This document shows positions 18,479 to 27,803 of a stretch of DNA of 64,000 nucleotides, piece by piece (position 1 is the first letter of the stretch; each line of letters opens with the position of its first letter). This DNA comes from an uncultured Campylobacterota bacterium (GTDB taxonomy: Bacteria; Campylobacterota; Campylobacteria; Campylobacterales; Sulfurovaceae): the NCBI GenBank assembly GCA_937141405.1, contig CAKZQQ010000005.1, positions 62,001 through 126,000 of the forward strand, written 5' to 3'. The position numbers and the translations under genes were made by a program. A model generated the notes under the pieces. It did not search any database. It was given only the letters and a program-made list of their open reading frames with translations, and was not told the origin of the DNA.

Positions 18479-18513
18479 AAGTTCTTGTATTAAAAAGCGT
18501 TAGGAAATTATAA

Positions 18514-18795
18514 GTGAATATATTTAATGATGAAGATGATTTTTTAGTCAGTACACCTAGAAGAAATTTCTTTGATATCTCAAAAAATGCAAATCAAAAT
18601 ATAGTGGAACTTGAACTTGAGAAGTTGTTTGAAAGATTAGTTGCAGCGGAAAAAATTTTAGAAGAGCAGGGGTTGGATGCTCGTCTGCTAGATAAAATCA
18701 ACGAGATGAAATTCAACGAATCAAAAGAGTTTGAAGATAGACTCAATAGTATATTTTTAGAGCTTGTCGGTAATATCGTAACGCAGTGTGAATAA
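18514..18795 (+). CDS. Conserved-looking small acidic protein, unknown function
   Basis: 93 residues with GTG start, no membrane segment and no signal. The sequence is helical and charged: an acidic start (NDEDDF), a short basic patch (TPRR), then a heptad-like helix (about 30-90) with leucines and glutamates. It is followed after 11 bases by the prenyl synthase gene. I recognise no domain. The reading frame is supported by its fit between a TATAAT box and the next gene and by codon use like its neighbours. Confidence 0.6.
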   Translation: MNIFNDEDDFLVSTPRRNFFDISKNANQNIVELELEKLFERLVAAEKILEEQGLDARLLDKINEMKFNESKEFEDRLNSIFLELVGNIVTQCE

Positions 18796-18806
18796 AAAGG
18801 GACGAA

Positions 18807-19703
18807 GTGCTTAATAAAGTAGAGCAAAAGATAGATGAGATAGTCACAAATCTGCACCATAAGGAGATCAAAGAGCTTTTGACAAAACTCCCCAAAGGGA
18901 AGAGATTGAGAGCCAAATTGATACTCTATATAGCAGGTGAAAACGAAGAGAGTATAAAATTAGCATCCATAGTTGAGATGATTCATGCAGCAAGTCTGCT
19001 CCACGATGATGTCATTGATGATGCTATGCAGCGACGAGGCGTTGATTCTATCAATGCAATCTATGGCAACAAGAATGCGATTATGCTCGGAGATATACTC
19101 TACTCAATCGGTTTCTTTGAGCTTGTTGCAATGGGACCGGATATTGCAAAGAGCGTATCAAATGCTGTTGTTCAGCTTAGTATCGGAGAGCTTGATGATG
19201 TGTATCTCTCTAAAAAATTCAATACAGACGCGCTGATTTATAGAGATATGATCTATAAAAAAACGGCTTCGCTCATGGAGGCATCTGCATATAGTGCAGC
19301 TACTTTGGCGGGTAAAAATCCAAACGCATATGCTCGTTACGGGAAAAACTTAGGTATAGCATTTCAAATGATAGACGATATGCTCGATATCACTTCTGAT
19401 ACACAAACGCTTGGAAAGCCGGCATTGCATGATTTTGTTGAGGGTAAGACAACACTCCCGTATATCTATCTTTATGAAAAGCTTGATACGAGTGAGAAGC
19501 AGAAGTTAGCATCTATGCATTGCAGGGCTTTAGATAAAGCAGAGCAAGAGTGGATAGTGTCAAATATTAAAAAATATGATATTATTGAAAAATGTTATCT
19601 CGAAGCAAAAGAGCTTGTGCTAGAAGCACTTGCGGCAATCAAGAGTGAGAAAAATCAAAAACTTGATTCCATTGCTAAAGAGATGATTGATAGGAGCTTT
19701 TAA
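18807..19703 (+). CDS. Polyprenyl diphosphate synthase (octaprenyl type, IspB-like)
   Basis: All-trans prenyl chain elongase that makes the quinone side chain. The first aspartate-rich motif is LLHDDVIDDA, with metal-binding Asp67, Asp68 and Asp71/72, and the second is QMIDDMLD further on. The KGKRLRAKL lysine/arginine block binds isopentenyl diphosphate. At 298 residues it is in the normal range. Chain length cannot be read reliably from the sequence. It shares its final A with the ATG of hemA (TAATG), so the two are coupled. Menaquinone is the likely end use, consistent with the downstream UbiD-family gene. Confidence 0.88.
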   Translation: MLNKVEQKIDEIVTNLHHKEIKELLTKLPKGKRLRAKLILYIAGENEESIKLASIVEMIHAASLLHDDVIDDAMQRRGVDSINAIYGNKNAIMLGDILYSIGFFELVAMGPDIAKSVSNAVVQLSIGELDDVYLSKKFNTDALIYRDMIYKKTASLMEASAYSAATLAGKNPNAYARYGKNLGIAFQMIDDMLDITSDTQTLGKPALHDFVEGKTTLPYIYLYEKLDTSEKQKLASMHCRALDKAEQEWIVSNIKKYDIIEKCYLEAKELVLEALAAIKSEKNQKLDSIAKEMIDRSF

Positions 19704-21010
19704 TGTATTATCAAGTGATTAGTTTTAACTACAAAAAATGTGATCTCTCACAACGAGAATTGCTTGTCTTTAAAAACGATGATGAGAAAAGAGCTTTTCT
19801 CAATAGGTTGGTGGACTTTGATTTTATCCATGAGGTCTTTATGCTTAATACTTGCAACAGAGTAGAGATTGTTACATCAAACAAAGATGGCTTTGCCACT
19901 TACCACACAATCCTTGGGCTTGTGAGCGAATATAGTGGAATAAATTTCTATGAACTCAAAGAGATGATGTATAGAGTCGATGATGTTGAGGCGATAAAAC
20001 ATATCTTTAGTGTTGTTGCATCGCTTGATTCTTTAGTTGTCGGAGAGTCGCAGATAACAGGTCAGGTCAAGGATGCTTTTAAATTTTCTTACAATAATCA
20101 GAGCGCAGGTAGAAAACTTAACCGCGTTGTCTCTTATGCGATGAAGTGTGCAGCAGAGGTTAGAAATAAGACGGAGATATCTAAAAATCCTATCTCTATC
20201 GCTTCAGTGGCAGTAACACAGGCAAAAGAGATACTTCAAGATAGTATCGCAGGAATTACGGCAGTTGTTGTCGGTGCAGGAGAGATGGGCGCACTTACAG
20301 CAAAACATCTCCATAAAATCGGTGCTGATGTTATCTTGCTTTCAAGAAGCCTGACAAAAGCGGAGGCTATCGCAAAGGATCTCGGCGAAAATATCAAGGT
20401 TGATATTTTTGAAAATTTGCCAAAATATATCAATCGCTATAGACTTCTCTTTAGTGCTACAGGCTCACCTGATACGGTTGTAAAAAAAGAGATGATAGAA
20501 AGTTGTGATTTTAAGAGATTGTGGTTTGATATTGCTATTCCAAGAGATATTGATTCTATTGATGATGATACGATTTCAGTTTATCGTATCGATGATTTGC
20601 AACACATATCAAATACCAATCATGCTTTAAGGCAAGAGCAATCCTTGCTTGCTGAAGAGATTGTCGATCGATATAAAGATGAGTTTTACAGATGGCTTAA
20701 AGCACTCTCTATAGAGCCGGTTATCAAAGGGATGCGAGAAGAGGTGGATGGAGTGATAGAAGAAGAGCTTCAAAGGGCGATAAAGAAAGGTTTTGTTCCC
20801 GGTGAATATGAAGAGAATCTCAGAAAAATGGCCAACGCAATGTTTAACCGTTTCTTGCATACCCCCACATTCAATATGAGAAAAAGTTCCCACGAAAAAG
20901 ACGGGCTCAATAAGATAGAGGCAATTGAGTCTATCTTTGAGGTGGATACTCAAGATATCGACCCAAAATTATACAAAGAGGATCAGCATGCAAAAGGATA
21001 CAGCGAATGA
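19703..21010 (+). CDS. hemA: Glutamyl-tRNA reductase
   Basis: First committed step of C5-pathway heme synthesis, reducing glutamyl-tRNA to glutamate-1-semialdehyde. Catalytic Cys51 lies in [10 protein letters not shown], and [14 protein letters not shown] is the family signature. The NADPH loop is VVVGAGEMG. It has 435 residues. It overlaps the prenyl synthase gene by 1 base and proS by 4 bases (ATGA), so translation of all three is likely coupled. hemC lies four genes downstream in the same run. Confidence 0.96.
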   Translation: MYYQVISFNYKKCDLSQRELLVFKNDDEKRAFLNRLVDFDFIHEVFMLNTCNRVEIVTSNKDGFATYHTILGLVSEYSGINFYELKEMMYRVDDVEAIKHIFSVVASLDSLVVGESQITGQVKDAFKFSYNNQSAGRKLNRVVSYAMKCAAEVRNKTEISKNPISIASVAVTQAKEILQDSIAGITAVVVGAGEMGALTAKHLHKIGADVILLSRSLTKAEAIAKDLGENIKVDIFENLPKYINRYRLLFSATGSPDTVVKKEMIESCDFKRLWFDIAIPRDIDSIDDDTISVYRIDDLQHISNTNHALRQEQSLLAEEIVDRYKDEFYRWLKALSIEPVIKGMREEVDGVIEEELQRAIKKGFVPGEYEENLRKMANAMFNRFLHTPTFNMRKSSHEKDGLNKIEAIESIFEVDTQDIDPKLYKEDQHAKGYSE

Positions 21011-22695
21011 GATTTAGCAATCTTTTAATTCCCACATCAAAAGAGACTCCAAATGAAGCAACACTTCAGAGTCACATATATCTTTTAAGGGCCGGCTTTA
21101 TACAAAGTGTTGGGAGTGGACTCTACAATTACCTTCCTCTTGGAAAGATGGTTTTGGATAATATCAGCAGAGTTGTCAAAGAGGAGCTAGATAGCGCAGG
21201 AGCCCAAGAGGTATCACTCGGCTTTGTAACACCTGCTGCACTCTGGATAGAGAGTGGAAGATTTGAAAAATACGGTAAAGAGCTTTTGCGATTTAAAGAT
21301 AGAAAAGATAATGATTTTGTTTTGGGACCTACCCACGAAGAGATGATGGTCAATCTCGTCAAGCAGAGCGTAAAGAGCTATAAACAACTTCCACTGAATC
21401 TCTATCAGATTAACTTAAAGTTTAGAGATGAGATTCGTCCGCGTTTTGGTCTTATGAGAGGCAGAGAATTTCTCATGAAGGATGGATATAGTTTTCATGC
21501 CAATGAAGAAGATATGAAGCGAGAATTTCACCTCATGCAAGAGACCTATTCGATTATTTTTGAAAGATTAGGGCTTGATTTTAGGATTGTTGAGGCAGAT
21601 AGCGGAGCTATAGGCGGGAGTGGTAGTAAAGAGTTTATGGTCTTAGCAGAGAGTGGCGAGGATACTATCGTTGTGTGTCAAAGCTGCGAATACGGTGCCA
21701 ATATAGAAGCTGCTGTATGTCGATATGCACCTACACAAAATGAGAAAAAAGATCTATTTGAAAAGGTGCATACGCCAAATGCAACAACGATAGAAGAGGT
21801 GTGTGATTTTTTACATATTGATGCTTCTGCATGCATGAAAGTTGTTGCTAAAAAAGCACTCTATGATGAGCATAGTGAGGCTGTGATGTTTATCGTGCGA
21901 GGTAATGATACGCTCCAAGAGATAAAAGCGTGCAATAGCATCAATGCTAATGAGCTTGTCGATCTTAGTGAAGAGGAGCTTGAAGATGTAGGTTTGGTTG
22001 CCGGATACATGGGACCTATAGGTGCTCCTGAGGCAATCAAGATCGTTGTTGATAAGAGACTACAAGATGCCTCGGGCTTGGCGTGTGGTGCTAATGAAAG
22101 CGGATATCACTATGTGGGGGCAGATGTAAAAGCGCTAGAGAACGCACTTTTTGATGATATTGTCGCTGTTAAAGAGGGTGATAGATGTATCCATTGTGGA
22201 GGAGAGCTTCACTACACAAAAGGTATAGAAGTTGGGCATATATTTCAACTCGGCACTCGATATAGTGATCCGCTCAAGGCAGAATTTTTAGATGAAAACG
22301 GCAAAAGTAAACCTTTTGTTATGGGTACTTACGGCATAGGTGTGAGTCGACTGATTGCTGCTATTATAGAGCAAAATCATGACGATAAAGGGTGCATATG
22401 GACAAAAGAGAGTGCGCCATTTGATGTTACGGTCATTATCTCAAATGTTAAAGACGAGGCGCAATATGAAGCAGGAGTGAGTGTCTATGAGCAACTTAAA
22501 GCTAAAGGCTTCAATGTGCTTCTTGATGATAGAAAAGAGCGGTTTGGTTTTAAGATGAAAGATTTTGAGCTTATTGGGATACCAAAAGCGGTTGTTATCG
22601 GCAAAAAATTAGAAGAGGGGAGTGTCGAGCTGATTGATAGAGCTACTCTTAGTTCAAAAACACTCTCTTTAGATGCTTTAATAGAGGAGGTGTAA
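21007..22695 (+). CDS. proS: Prolyl-tRNA synthetase, bacterial type
   Basis: Class II synthetase charging tRNA-Pro. The 562-residue protein has motif 2 residues around [20 protein letters not shown], the ATP-site GPTHEE, and a middle insertion (about 230-390) matching the YbaK-like editing domain of bacterial-type ProRS. This domain removes mischarged alanine. Motif 3 is in [13 protein letters not shown]. The C-terminal anticodon-binding domain is present. It overlaps hemA by 4 bases. Confidence 0.96.
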   Translation: MRFSNLLIPTSKETPNEATLQSHIYLLRAGFIQSVGSGLYNYLPLGKMVLDNISRVVKEELDSAGAQEVSLGFVTPAALWIESGRFEKYGKELLRFKDRKDNDFVLGPTHEEMMVNLVKQSVKSYKQLPLNLYQINLKFRDEIRPRFGLMRGREFLMKDGYSFHANEEDMKREFHLMQETYSIIFERLGLDFRIVEADSGAIGGSGSKEFMVLAESGEDTIVVCQSCEYGANIEAAVCRYAPTQNEKKDLFEKVHTPNATTIEEVCDFLHIDASACMKVVAKKALYDEHSEAVMFIVRGNDTLQEIKACNSINANELVDLSEEELEDVGLVAGYMGPIGAPEAIKIVVDKRLQDASGLACGANESGYHYVGADVKALENALFDDIVAVKEGDRCIHCGGELHYTKGIEVGHIFQLGTRYSDPLKAEFLDENGKSKPFVMGTYGIGVSRLIAAIIEQNHDDKGCIWTKESAPFDVTVIISNVKDEAQYEAGVSVYEQLKAKGFNVLLDDRKERFGFKMKDFELIGIPKAVVIGKKLEEGSVELIDRATLSSKTLSLDALIEEV

Positions 22696-22701
22696 GCACT
22701 T

Positions 22702-23118
22702 ATGATACTTTTAATACCACTGTTTTTGATATTGGAGATTTTTCTAAGTTTTTCTTTTATAGATTATATCGGTTTTTGGCCAAGTATTTTTTGGGTCTTT
22801 AGCACATTTTTCATAGGATTTTTTATGTTAAGATTCTCGTCGCTTGCCCTCTCGCATGCTATGCGTTCAGTCGATTTTACATCGGTACATAAGATTCACA
22901 CAGTGCAGCAGAAGAGTACAGCGTTTATGTTTGGTGCATTGCTATTTATGTTCCCCGGGTTATTTACGGATATTTTGGGACTATTTTGTGTTCTTTACAT
23001 AATCTATTTACAAATAACTGATACAATAGCACCCCAAAAGAACAATCACAACCAAGGAGAAGAAGATGTCATCGATGTTGAAGTTATTGATAGCACTGAC
23101 GATATTGACGCTAAGTAG
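22702..23118 (+). CDS. fxsA: FxsA family membrane protein
   Basis: Small inner-membrane protein of 138 residues. The N-terminal pattern LFLILEIFLSFSFIDYIGFW and three or four hydrophobic helices (about 1-20, 25-45, 70-97) match FxsA, a membrane protein known mainly for suppressing phage T7 exclusion when overproduced. Its native role is unclear. The C-terminal 30 residues are an acidic cytoplasmic tail. The last 53 bases, encoding much of that tail, also encode the start of the next gene in another frame. Confidence 0.8.
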   Translation: MILLIPLFLILEIFLSFSFIDYIGFWPSIFWVFSTFFIGFFMLRFSSLALSHAMRSVDFTSVHKIHTVQQKSTAFMFGALLFMFPGLFTDILGLFCVLYIIYLQITDTIAPQKNNHNQGEEDVIDVEVIDSTDDIDAK

Positions 23119-23902
23119 TTACGGAGCAGATGTAGATAAAAAACAGCTATTGAGATATATGAATGATGCTGTTATTAAAAATCCTGACGCTAAAGCAGTC
23201 GATGTTGAGATATATGAGTCTAGAAAGCCAAAAGAGCTTAAAGGATGGAGCGCTCTTTTTACAAAGATGAAGATAGATTTCAAGGGTGAAAAAGTAGATG
23301 TACCGGAACTTATTTTTATCAAAGACGGTTTAGCAACATCAACGCTTGTTAATCTCAACACTCGTGAAGATTACTCCAGTGAACTTAAGCCTACCGTTCA
23401 ATCAAGCATGTATGATGCGCATCATCTTTTAGCAGGTAACAGCAATGCGAAACATAAGATAATCCTGTTCTCTGATCCTCTTTGCCCTTTTTGTAGGGAG
23501 ATTTTTCCTCGTATGATCAAAGCAGCTAAAGAGCACCCTGAAGTATTTGCGCTCTATTATTATCATATGCCACTTACTAGAATCCACCCCGGTGTTGAAA
23601 CTTTAACAAGAATTATGATTCTTGCACAACAAGATAAAAAGCTTGATGTGGTAGAGAAGATCTATGCTATGCAACTCCATGTGAACCCAAAAGATCCAAA
23701 AGCGATTATTGATGCAGTAGCTAAAGAGACAGGCTATAGCGTGAGTCTTGATCAGATAAATTCTAAAAAGGTTAATGATGCTTTGCAAAAAGATAAAGAT
23801 GCTGCTTTGCATATGATGGTAGGTGGAACACCTACGGTGTATTTGGATGGAAAGTGGGATAAGATTCGAGAGACCTATATGAATTATATTCCTAAGAAGT
23901 AA
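23066..23902 (+). CDS. Exported thioredoxin-fold protein with CPFC motif (DsbA/DsbC-like)
   Basis: Periplasmic thiol-disulfide protein of 278 residues. The signal peptide spans about 1-20 (hydrophobic, ending SSYGAD). A short N-terminal domain precedes the thioredoxin fold. The redox motif is Cys140-Pro-Phe-Cys143 in SDPLCPFC, and the cis-proline loop is GGTPTVYLDG near the C terminus. It could act as an oxidase or isomerase; no electron partner gene is nearby. The ATG at 23066 is supported by AAGGAG 6 bases upstream. Another start at 23075 is possible. It overlaps fxsA by 53 bases. Confidence 0.82.
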   Translation: MSSMLKLLIALTILTLSSYGADVDKKQLLRYMNDAVIKNPDAKAVDVEIYESRKPKELKGWSALFTKMKIDFKGEKVDVPELIFIKDGLATSTLVNLNTREDYSSELKPTVQSSMYDAHHLLAGNSNAKHKIILFSDPLCPFCREIFPRMIKAAKEHPEVFALYYYHMPLTRIHPGVETLTRIMILAQQDKKLDVVEKIYAMQLHVNPKDPKAIIDAVAKETGYSVSLDQINSKKVNDALQKDKDAALHMMVGGTPTVYLDGKWDKIRETYMNYIPKK

Positions 23903-23903
23903 T

Positions 23904-24854
23904 ATGGATAAAATTACTATAGCTACAAGAGCGAGTGCGTTGGCACTTTGGCAAGCAGAACATATCAAATCACTTATTGAGTCTCGATTTGATGTAGAAG
24001 TTGCGCTCAATAAGATAACGAGCAATGGCGATAAAATACTCGATAAGCCCCTTGCACTCATTGGTGGCAAGGGTCATTTTACCAAAGAGTTAGAGGATGC
24101 TATGCTAGAAGGCAAAGCACATCTTGCCGTGCACTCACTCAAAGATGTTCCAACCTATATACCGCAAGGTTTATCGCTTGCGGCGATAACAAAAAGAGAA
24201 GATCAAAGCGATGTTTTTCTCTCGCACAAATATGAGAGTATTGAAGCGTTGCCAAAAGGTGCGGTTGTCGGTACGACAAGTTTGAGACGACGCATGCAGC
24301 TTTTAAGTAAAAGATCTGATGTAAAAGTCAAAGAGTTGCGAGGGAATGTCAATACAAGACTCAGAAAACTTAAAGAGGGTGAATATGATGCCATCATCCT
24401 TGCTTATATCGGTTTAGCAAGATTGGATCTCTTGAAACATATCCCTTTCACACAAAAGCTTGATTTTATGATTCCTCCTATGGGGCAAGCGGCACTTGGG
24501 ATTGAGATAGTTGAAGGGAATGCTCTTGTGCAAGAGATAGCTCAGAGTCTTAATGATGAGCCAAGCTATCTCTGCTCCAAATTGGAGAGAGATTTTGTAG
24601 CGACAATTGAAGCAGGGTGCTCTGCTCCGGTAGCAGTCAATGCAAATATAAAAGGTGACAGTGTAGTGATCGAAGCGATGATAGGTTTTCCTGACGGCAC
24701 TCATATTGTGCACAAAATAAAAGAAGCAAAACTGCAAGAGTGTGATACTCTGGGTATAGAACTTGCTCAAGAGATGATCGATGAGGGTGCACTAGAGCTT
24801 TTAAAAAAGGCAGAAGCTTTAGCATATAAAGATGAGATGCCGCAAAGGTTATAG
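23904..24854 (+). CDS. hemC: Porphobilinogen deaminase (hydroxymethylbilane synthase)
   Basis: Polymerises four porphobilinogen molecules into hydroxymethylbilane for heme. The start TIATRASALALWQA is typical. The dipyrromethane cofactor is attached to Cys239 in EAGCSAPVAV. The conserved HSLKDVPT and the arginine-rich GTTSLRRRMQL block are present. It has 316 residues. It begins 1 base after the thioredoxin-fold gene, continuing the operon, and overlaps no essential part of the next gene if that starts at 24856. Confidence 0.96.
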   Translation: MDKITIATRASALALWQAEHIKSLIESRFDVEVALNKITSNGDKILDKPLALIGGKGHFTKELEDAMLEGKAHLAVHSLKDVPTYIPQGLSLAAITKREDQSDVFLSHKYESIEALPKGAVVGTTSLRRRMQLLSKRSDVKVKELRGNVNTRLRKLKEGEYDAIILAYIGLARLDLLKHIPFTQKLDFMIPPMGQAALGIEIVEGNALVQEIAQSLNDEPSYLCSKLERDFVATIEAGCSAPVAVNANIKGDSVVIEAMIGFPDGTHIVHKIKEAKLQECDTLGIELAQEMIDEGALELLKKAEALAYKDEMPQRL

Positions 24855-24855
24855 T

Positions 24856-26667
24856 ATGAGAGATGTGGTTGATTGGCTAAAGCTTCATGGTGGAGTTAAA
24901 GAGATGGATGAGCCACTTGATGTTGATCTTGAGATCCCGCATGTTGCCTATTTGGATATCAAGAAAGAGGATGCAAAACCGATACTCTTTAAAAATCCCA
25001 CATCAAAAGCGTTAGGCAGAGAGTATGATATTCCGGTACTTATGAATATCTTTGCTAACAAAGCTTTAACGCAAGATATATTTGGAGCACATCCGGATAC
25101 TATAGCCAAAGAGATAAGCTGGCTTTTAGAGTTCAAACCACCAAAAGGGTTTCTTGCAAAACTAAAAGCATTGCCAAGATTGTTGAAATTGCGATCCGTT
25201 TTTCCTAAAAGGCTAAAGATGAGGGGCGAGTGTCAAGAGGTTGTCTGCGATACAATCGATCTTGATATGTTCCCTATCCTCAAAACATGGAGTGAGGATG
25301 GCGGAAGATTTATCACTATGGGGCAAGTCTATACACAAAGTTTAGATGGCACGAAGCAGAATCTTGGGATGTATCGATTGCAACAGTATGATAAAGATAA
25401 ACTTGGCATGCACTGGCAGATACACAAAGATGGCGCACATTTTTTCCACGAGTATAAAAAAGCGGGCAAAAAGATGCCTGTGTCAGTTGCTATAGGGGGT
25501 GACCCTCTCTATATCTGGTGCGGTCAAGCACCAATGCCAAGTGGTATGTTTGAGCTACTCCTTTATGGGCTTATTCGGGGTAAAAATGCAAAACTTGTCA
25601 AATCACTTACTAATGATATCTATATACCAAGCGATGTAGATATCGTCATAGAGGGCTATGTCGATCCAAATGAGAGCAAAATAGAGGGCCCCTTTGGTGA
25701 TCATACCGGATACTATACACTCAAAGAAGAATTCCCATTTATGCATGTAGAGAAGATTACCACAAAGAAAAATCCACTCTTTCATGCTACAGTTGTCGGG
25801 AAGCCACCACTTGAAGATAAATATATGGGTTGGGGCACAGAGCGGATATTTTTACCACTCCTTAAACCGATGGCGCCTGAGCTTATCGACTATCATATGC
25901 CTGAAAATGGTGTATTTCACAATCTCATACTCGCTAAAATGCAAACGATGTATAAGGGGCATGCACAGCAGTTTATGCATGCATTTTGGGGTGTAGGTCA
26001 GATGAGTTTTGTCAAACATGCTATCTTTGTTAATGAAGATGCTCCAAAGCTTGATGCCTATGAGAAGATTGCAAAATATATCTTAGATAGACTCGATAGC
26101 GATAAGATACTCATCTCAGAAGGCATCGTGGATCATCTAGATCACTCTTCTGATGAGCAGTTTGTCGGTGGGAAACTTGGCATCGACGCTACAGGCAAAA
26201 AAGTAAAAAAAGTTATAGAATTGCTTGATGATGCCACTTTGTTGGCAAAAATGCAAAAGCTAGATACTAGTATCCAAGGACTCAAACAGTATATGACGCA
26301 AACTGCAAATCCTATCTGTGTTGTGAGCATAGAGAAAAAAGCAAGTGCAAAAGAGCTCTTTGTAAGATTGGAGAGCTTGCAAAAAAATATAGCAGTGCTT
26401 GTAGTAGTAGAGAGTAAAAATAATGATCTAGATAACCCTTATATGCTTCTATGGAGGGTTGCAAATAACATCGATGCAAAAAGAGATATAGTTTTAAAAC
26501 CGTTTATTTGTGTAGATGCGACCAACAAATCAAGCCTTGACGGCTTTATGCGAGAGTGGCCGGGCGATACGCTTTGCGACAGGGAGGTCTTGGAAGATTT
26601 ACAAAAACGCGGACTTGTCAAATTTGATGATGCGCTGATTAAGAGATGGGGCTTGTGCGAATTCTAA
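24856..26667 (+). CDS. UbiD family decarboxylase, probably menaquinone-pathway
   Basis: Prenylated-FMN-dependent decarboxylase of 603 residues. The UbiD pattern is recognised in the region RFITMGQVYTQ, in GGDPLYIWCGQAPMPSGM and in EGPFGDHTGYYT. Campylobacterota make menaquinone by the futalosine route, which needs a UbiD-like enzyme (MqnL), so that role is the most likely, by inference. Use of prFMN implies a UbiX-type partner elsewhere. The start at 24856 is chosen over a fused frame beginning at 24832 inside hemC; AAAGG lies just before it. Confidence 0.88.
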   Translation: MRDVVDWLKLHGGVKEMDEPLDVDLEIPHVAYLDIKKEDAKPILFKNPTSKALGREYDIPVLMNIFANKALTQDIFGAHPDTIAKEISWLLEFKPPKGFLAKLKALPRLLKLRSVFPKRLKMRGECQEVVCDTIDLDMFPILKTWSEDGGRFITMGQVYTQSLDGTKQNLGMYRLQQYDKDKLGMHWQIHKDGAHFFHEYKKAGKKMPVSVAIGGDPLYIWCGQAPMPSGMFELLLYGLIRGKNAKLVKSLTNDIYIPSDVDIVIEGYVDPNESKIEGPFGDHTGYYTLKEEFPFMHVEKITTKKNPLFHATVVGKPPLEDKYMGWGTERIFLPLLKPMAPELIDYHMPENGVFHNLILAKMQTMYKGHAQQFMHAFWGVGQMSFVKHAIFVNEDAPKLDAYEKIAKYILDRLDSDKILISEGIVDHLDHSSDEQFVGGKLGIDATGKKVKKVIELLDDATLLAKMQKLDTSIQGLKQYMTQTANPICVVSIEKKASAKELFVRLESLQKNIAVLVVVESKNNDLDNPYMLLWRVANNIDAKRDIVLKPFICVDATNKSSLDGFMREWPGDTLCDREVLEDLQKRGLVKFDDALIKRWGLCEF

Positions 26668-26712
26668 TTTTTAAATAGGAGTATATTTATCTCTGTTTAA
26701 AGTTTCTGTTGA

Positions 26713-26718
26713 TATAAT
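26713..26718 (+). promoter_or_regulatory. Candidate -10 box for peroxiredoxin gene
   Basis: TATAAT 36 bases before the peroxiredoxin ATG, in a very AT-rich 86-base gap. A PerR site is expected near it in Campylobacterota but no clean inverted repeat is visible. Confidence 0.4.
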
Positions 26719-26753
26719 AAACTTGTTAATAAAAATTATCAAAAAGGAAAAAT

Positions 26754-27350
26754 ATGTTAGTAACAAAAAAAGCTCCTGATTTTACAGCTACAGCCGTTTT
26801 GGAAAACGGAACGATAGTAGAGGACTTTAATCTTTATGAAAATATAGGGAAAAAGGGTGCTGTGCTTTTTTTCTATCCGCTTGATTTTACATTTGTTTGT
26901 CCTTCTGAGATCATCGCTTTTTCTCATAGAGTAGAAGAGTTCAAATCTAGAGGTATCAGCGTTATAGGTGTCTCTGTAGATAGTCAATTTTCTCATTTTG
27001 CATGGAGAGAAACCCCTGTGGATGAAGGTGGGATAGGTAGAATCCAATTCCCACTTGTCGCTGATCTCAGCAAACAAATTGCAAGAGACTATGATGTACT
27101 TTTCGGTGAATCTGTTGCGCTTAGAGGCTCTTTTTTGATTGATAGTGACGGTACTGTCAGACATGCCGTTATCAATGACCTTCCGCTTGGAAGAAATATC
27201 GATGAGATGATTAGAATGGTTGATACTATGCTCTTTACTAATGAGCATGGAGAAGTGTGTCCTGCAGGATGGCAAAAAGGTGATGAGGGCATGAAAGCTT
27301 CAACAGAAGGTGTTGCTGATTATTTGGCAAAAAATAGTGAAAATCTATAA
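26754..27350 (+). CDS. Typical 2-Cys peroxiredoxin (Prx1/AhpC class)
   Basis: Thiol peroxidase that reduces hydrogen peroxide, organic peroxides and peroxynitrite. The peroxidatic Cys49 is in FTFVCPSE and the resolving Cys169 is in EVCPAGW, both in standard places for a 198-residue typical 2-Cys enzyme. It has the GGIG and tail features linked to overoxidation sensitivity in related proteins, although this is a weak indication. A perR-like regulator gene follows after 27 bases, suggesting local peroxide control. No thioredoxin reductase partner is adjacent. Confidence 0.92.
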   Translation: MLVTKKAPDFTATAVLENGTIVEDFNLYENIGKKGAVLFFYPLDFTFVCPSEIIAFSHRVEEFKSRGISVIGVSVDSQFSHFAWRETPVDEGGIGRIQFPLVADLSKQIARDYDVLFGESVALRGSFLIDSDGTVRHAVINDLPLGRNIDEMIRMVDTMLFTNEHGEVCPAGWQKGDEGMKASTEGVADYLAKNSENL

Positions 27351-27352
27351 TC

Positions 27353-27358
27353 TATAAT
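27353..27358 (+). promoter_or_regulatory. Candidate -10 box for perR-like gene
   Basis: TATAAT directly after the peroxiredoxin stop codon and 19 bases before the regulator ATG. It could give the regulator its own transcript besides read-through. Confidence 0.35.
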
Positions 27359-27377
27359 GAAATAGAGGGGGTTTGAG

Positions 27378-27803
27378 ATGGGCGATTATATATCAATGTT
27401 AAAACAGAGCGGTCTTAAAACTACTTTTCAAAGACTCTATATCCTCCAGGTATTAGATGAGTGTGGTCATCTCGATATTGATGAGATATATAGCAATGTA
27501 TTGTTTGTCCACCCCTCTATCTCGCTTGCTACAATCTATAAAAATATCCTTATGCTTGTTGATAAAGAAGTCATCAAAGAGGTTCCTATCGAGGGTAAAA
27601 AGTCAAAATACGAGATAGTAAAACAAGATCATTTCCACTTAATATGTACTGAGTGTGGAGATGTGGAAGATTGTGACTATGAAGAGCTCTCTGATATCGT
27701 CTCTTTATCGTCTAAAAGACATAAATTTCTACAAGAAAAAGTAGAGCTGAGTGTATATGGCTACTGCAAAAAGTGTATAGATAAAATTAACGAAAAATCT
27801 TAG
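27378..27803 (+). CDS. perR: Fur family regulator, PerR-like
   Basis: Metal-dependent DNA-binding repressor of 141 residues with an N-terminal winged helix (TTFQRLYILQVL to the recognition segment SLATIYKNI). The regulatory-metal region DHFHLIC has the usual histidines, and two CxxC pairs (CTEC and CKKC) form the structural zinc site. Closeness to a 2-Cys peroxiredoxin gene supports PerR over Fur, but an Asp versus Glu metal-ligand test cannot be settled by eye. An AGAGGGGG site precedes the start. Its last 17 bases overlap the convergent yggS gene. Confidence 0.82.
   Translation: MGDYISMLKQSGLKTTFQRLYILQVLDECGHLDIDEIYSNVLFVHPSISLATIYKNILMLVDKEVIKEVPIEGKKSKYEIVKQDHFHLICTECGDVEDCDYEELSDIVSLSSKRHKFLQEKVELSVYGYCKKCIDKINEKS

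Noticed and set aside
26668-26753. Fur/Per box before the peroxiredoxin gene
   Set aside because: GATA...TATC and TAATAA...TTAATA half-sites are present in AT-rich DNA but do not form a convincing inverted repeat.
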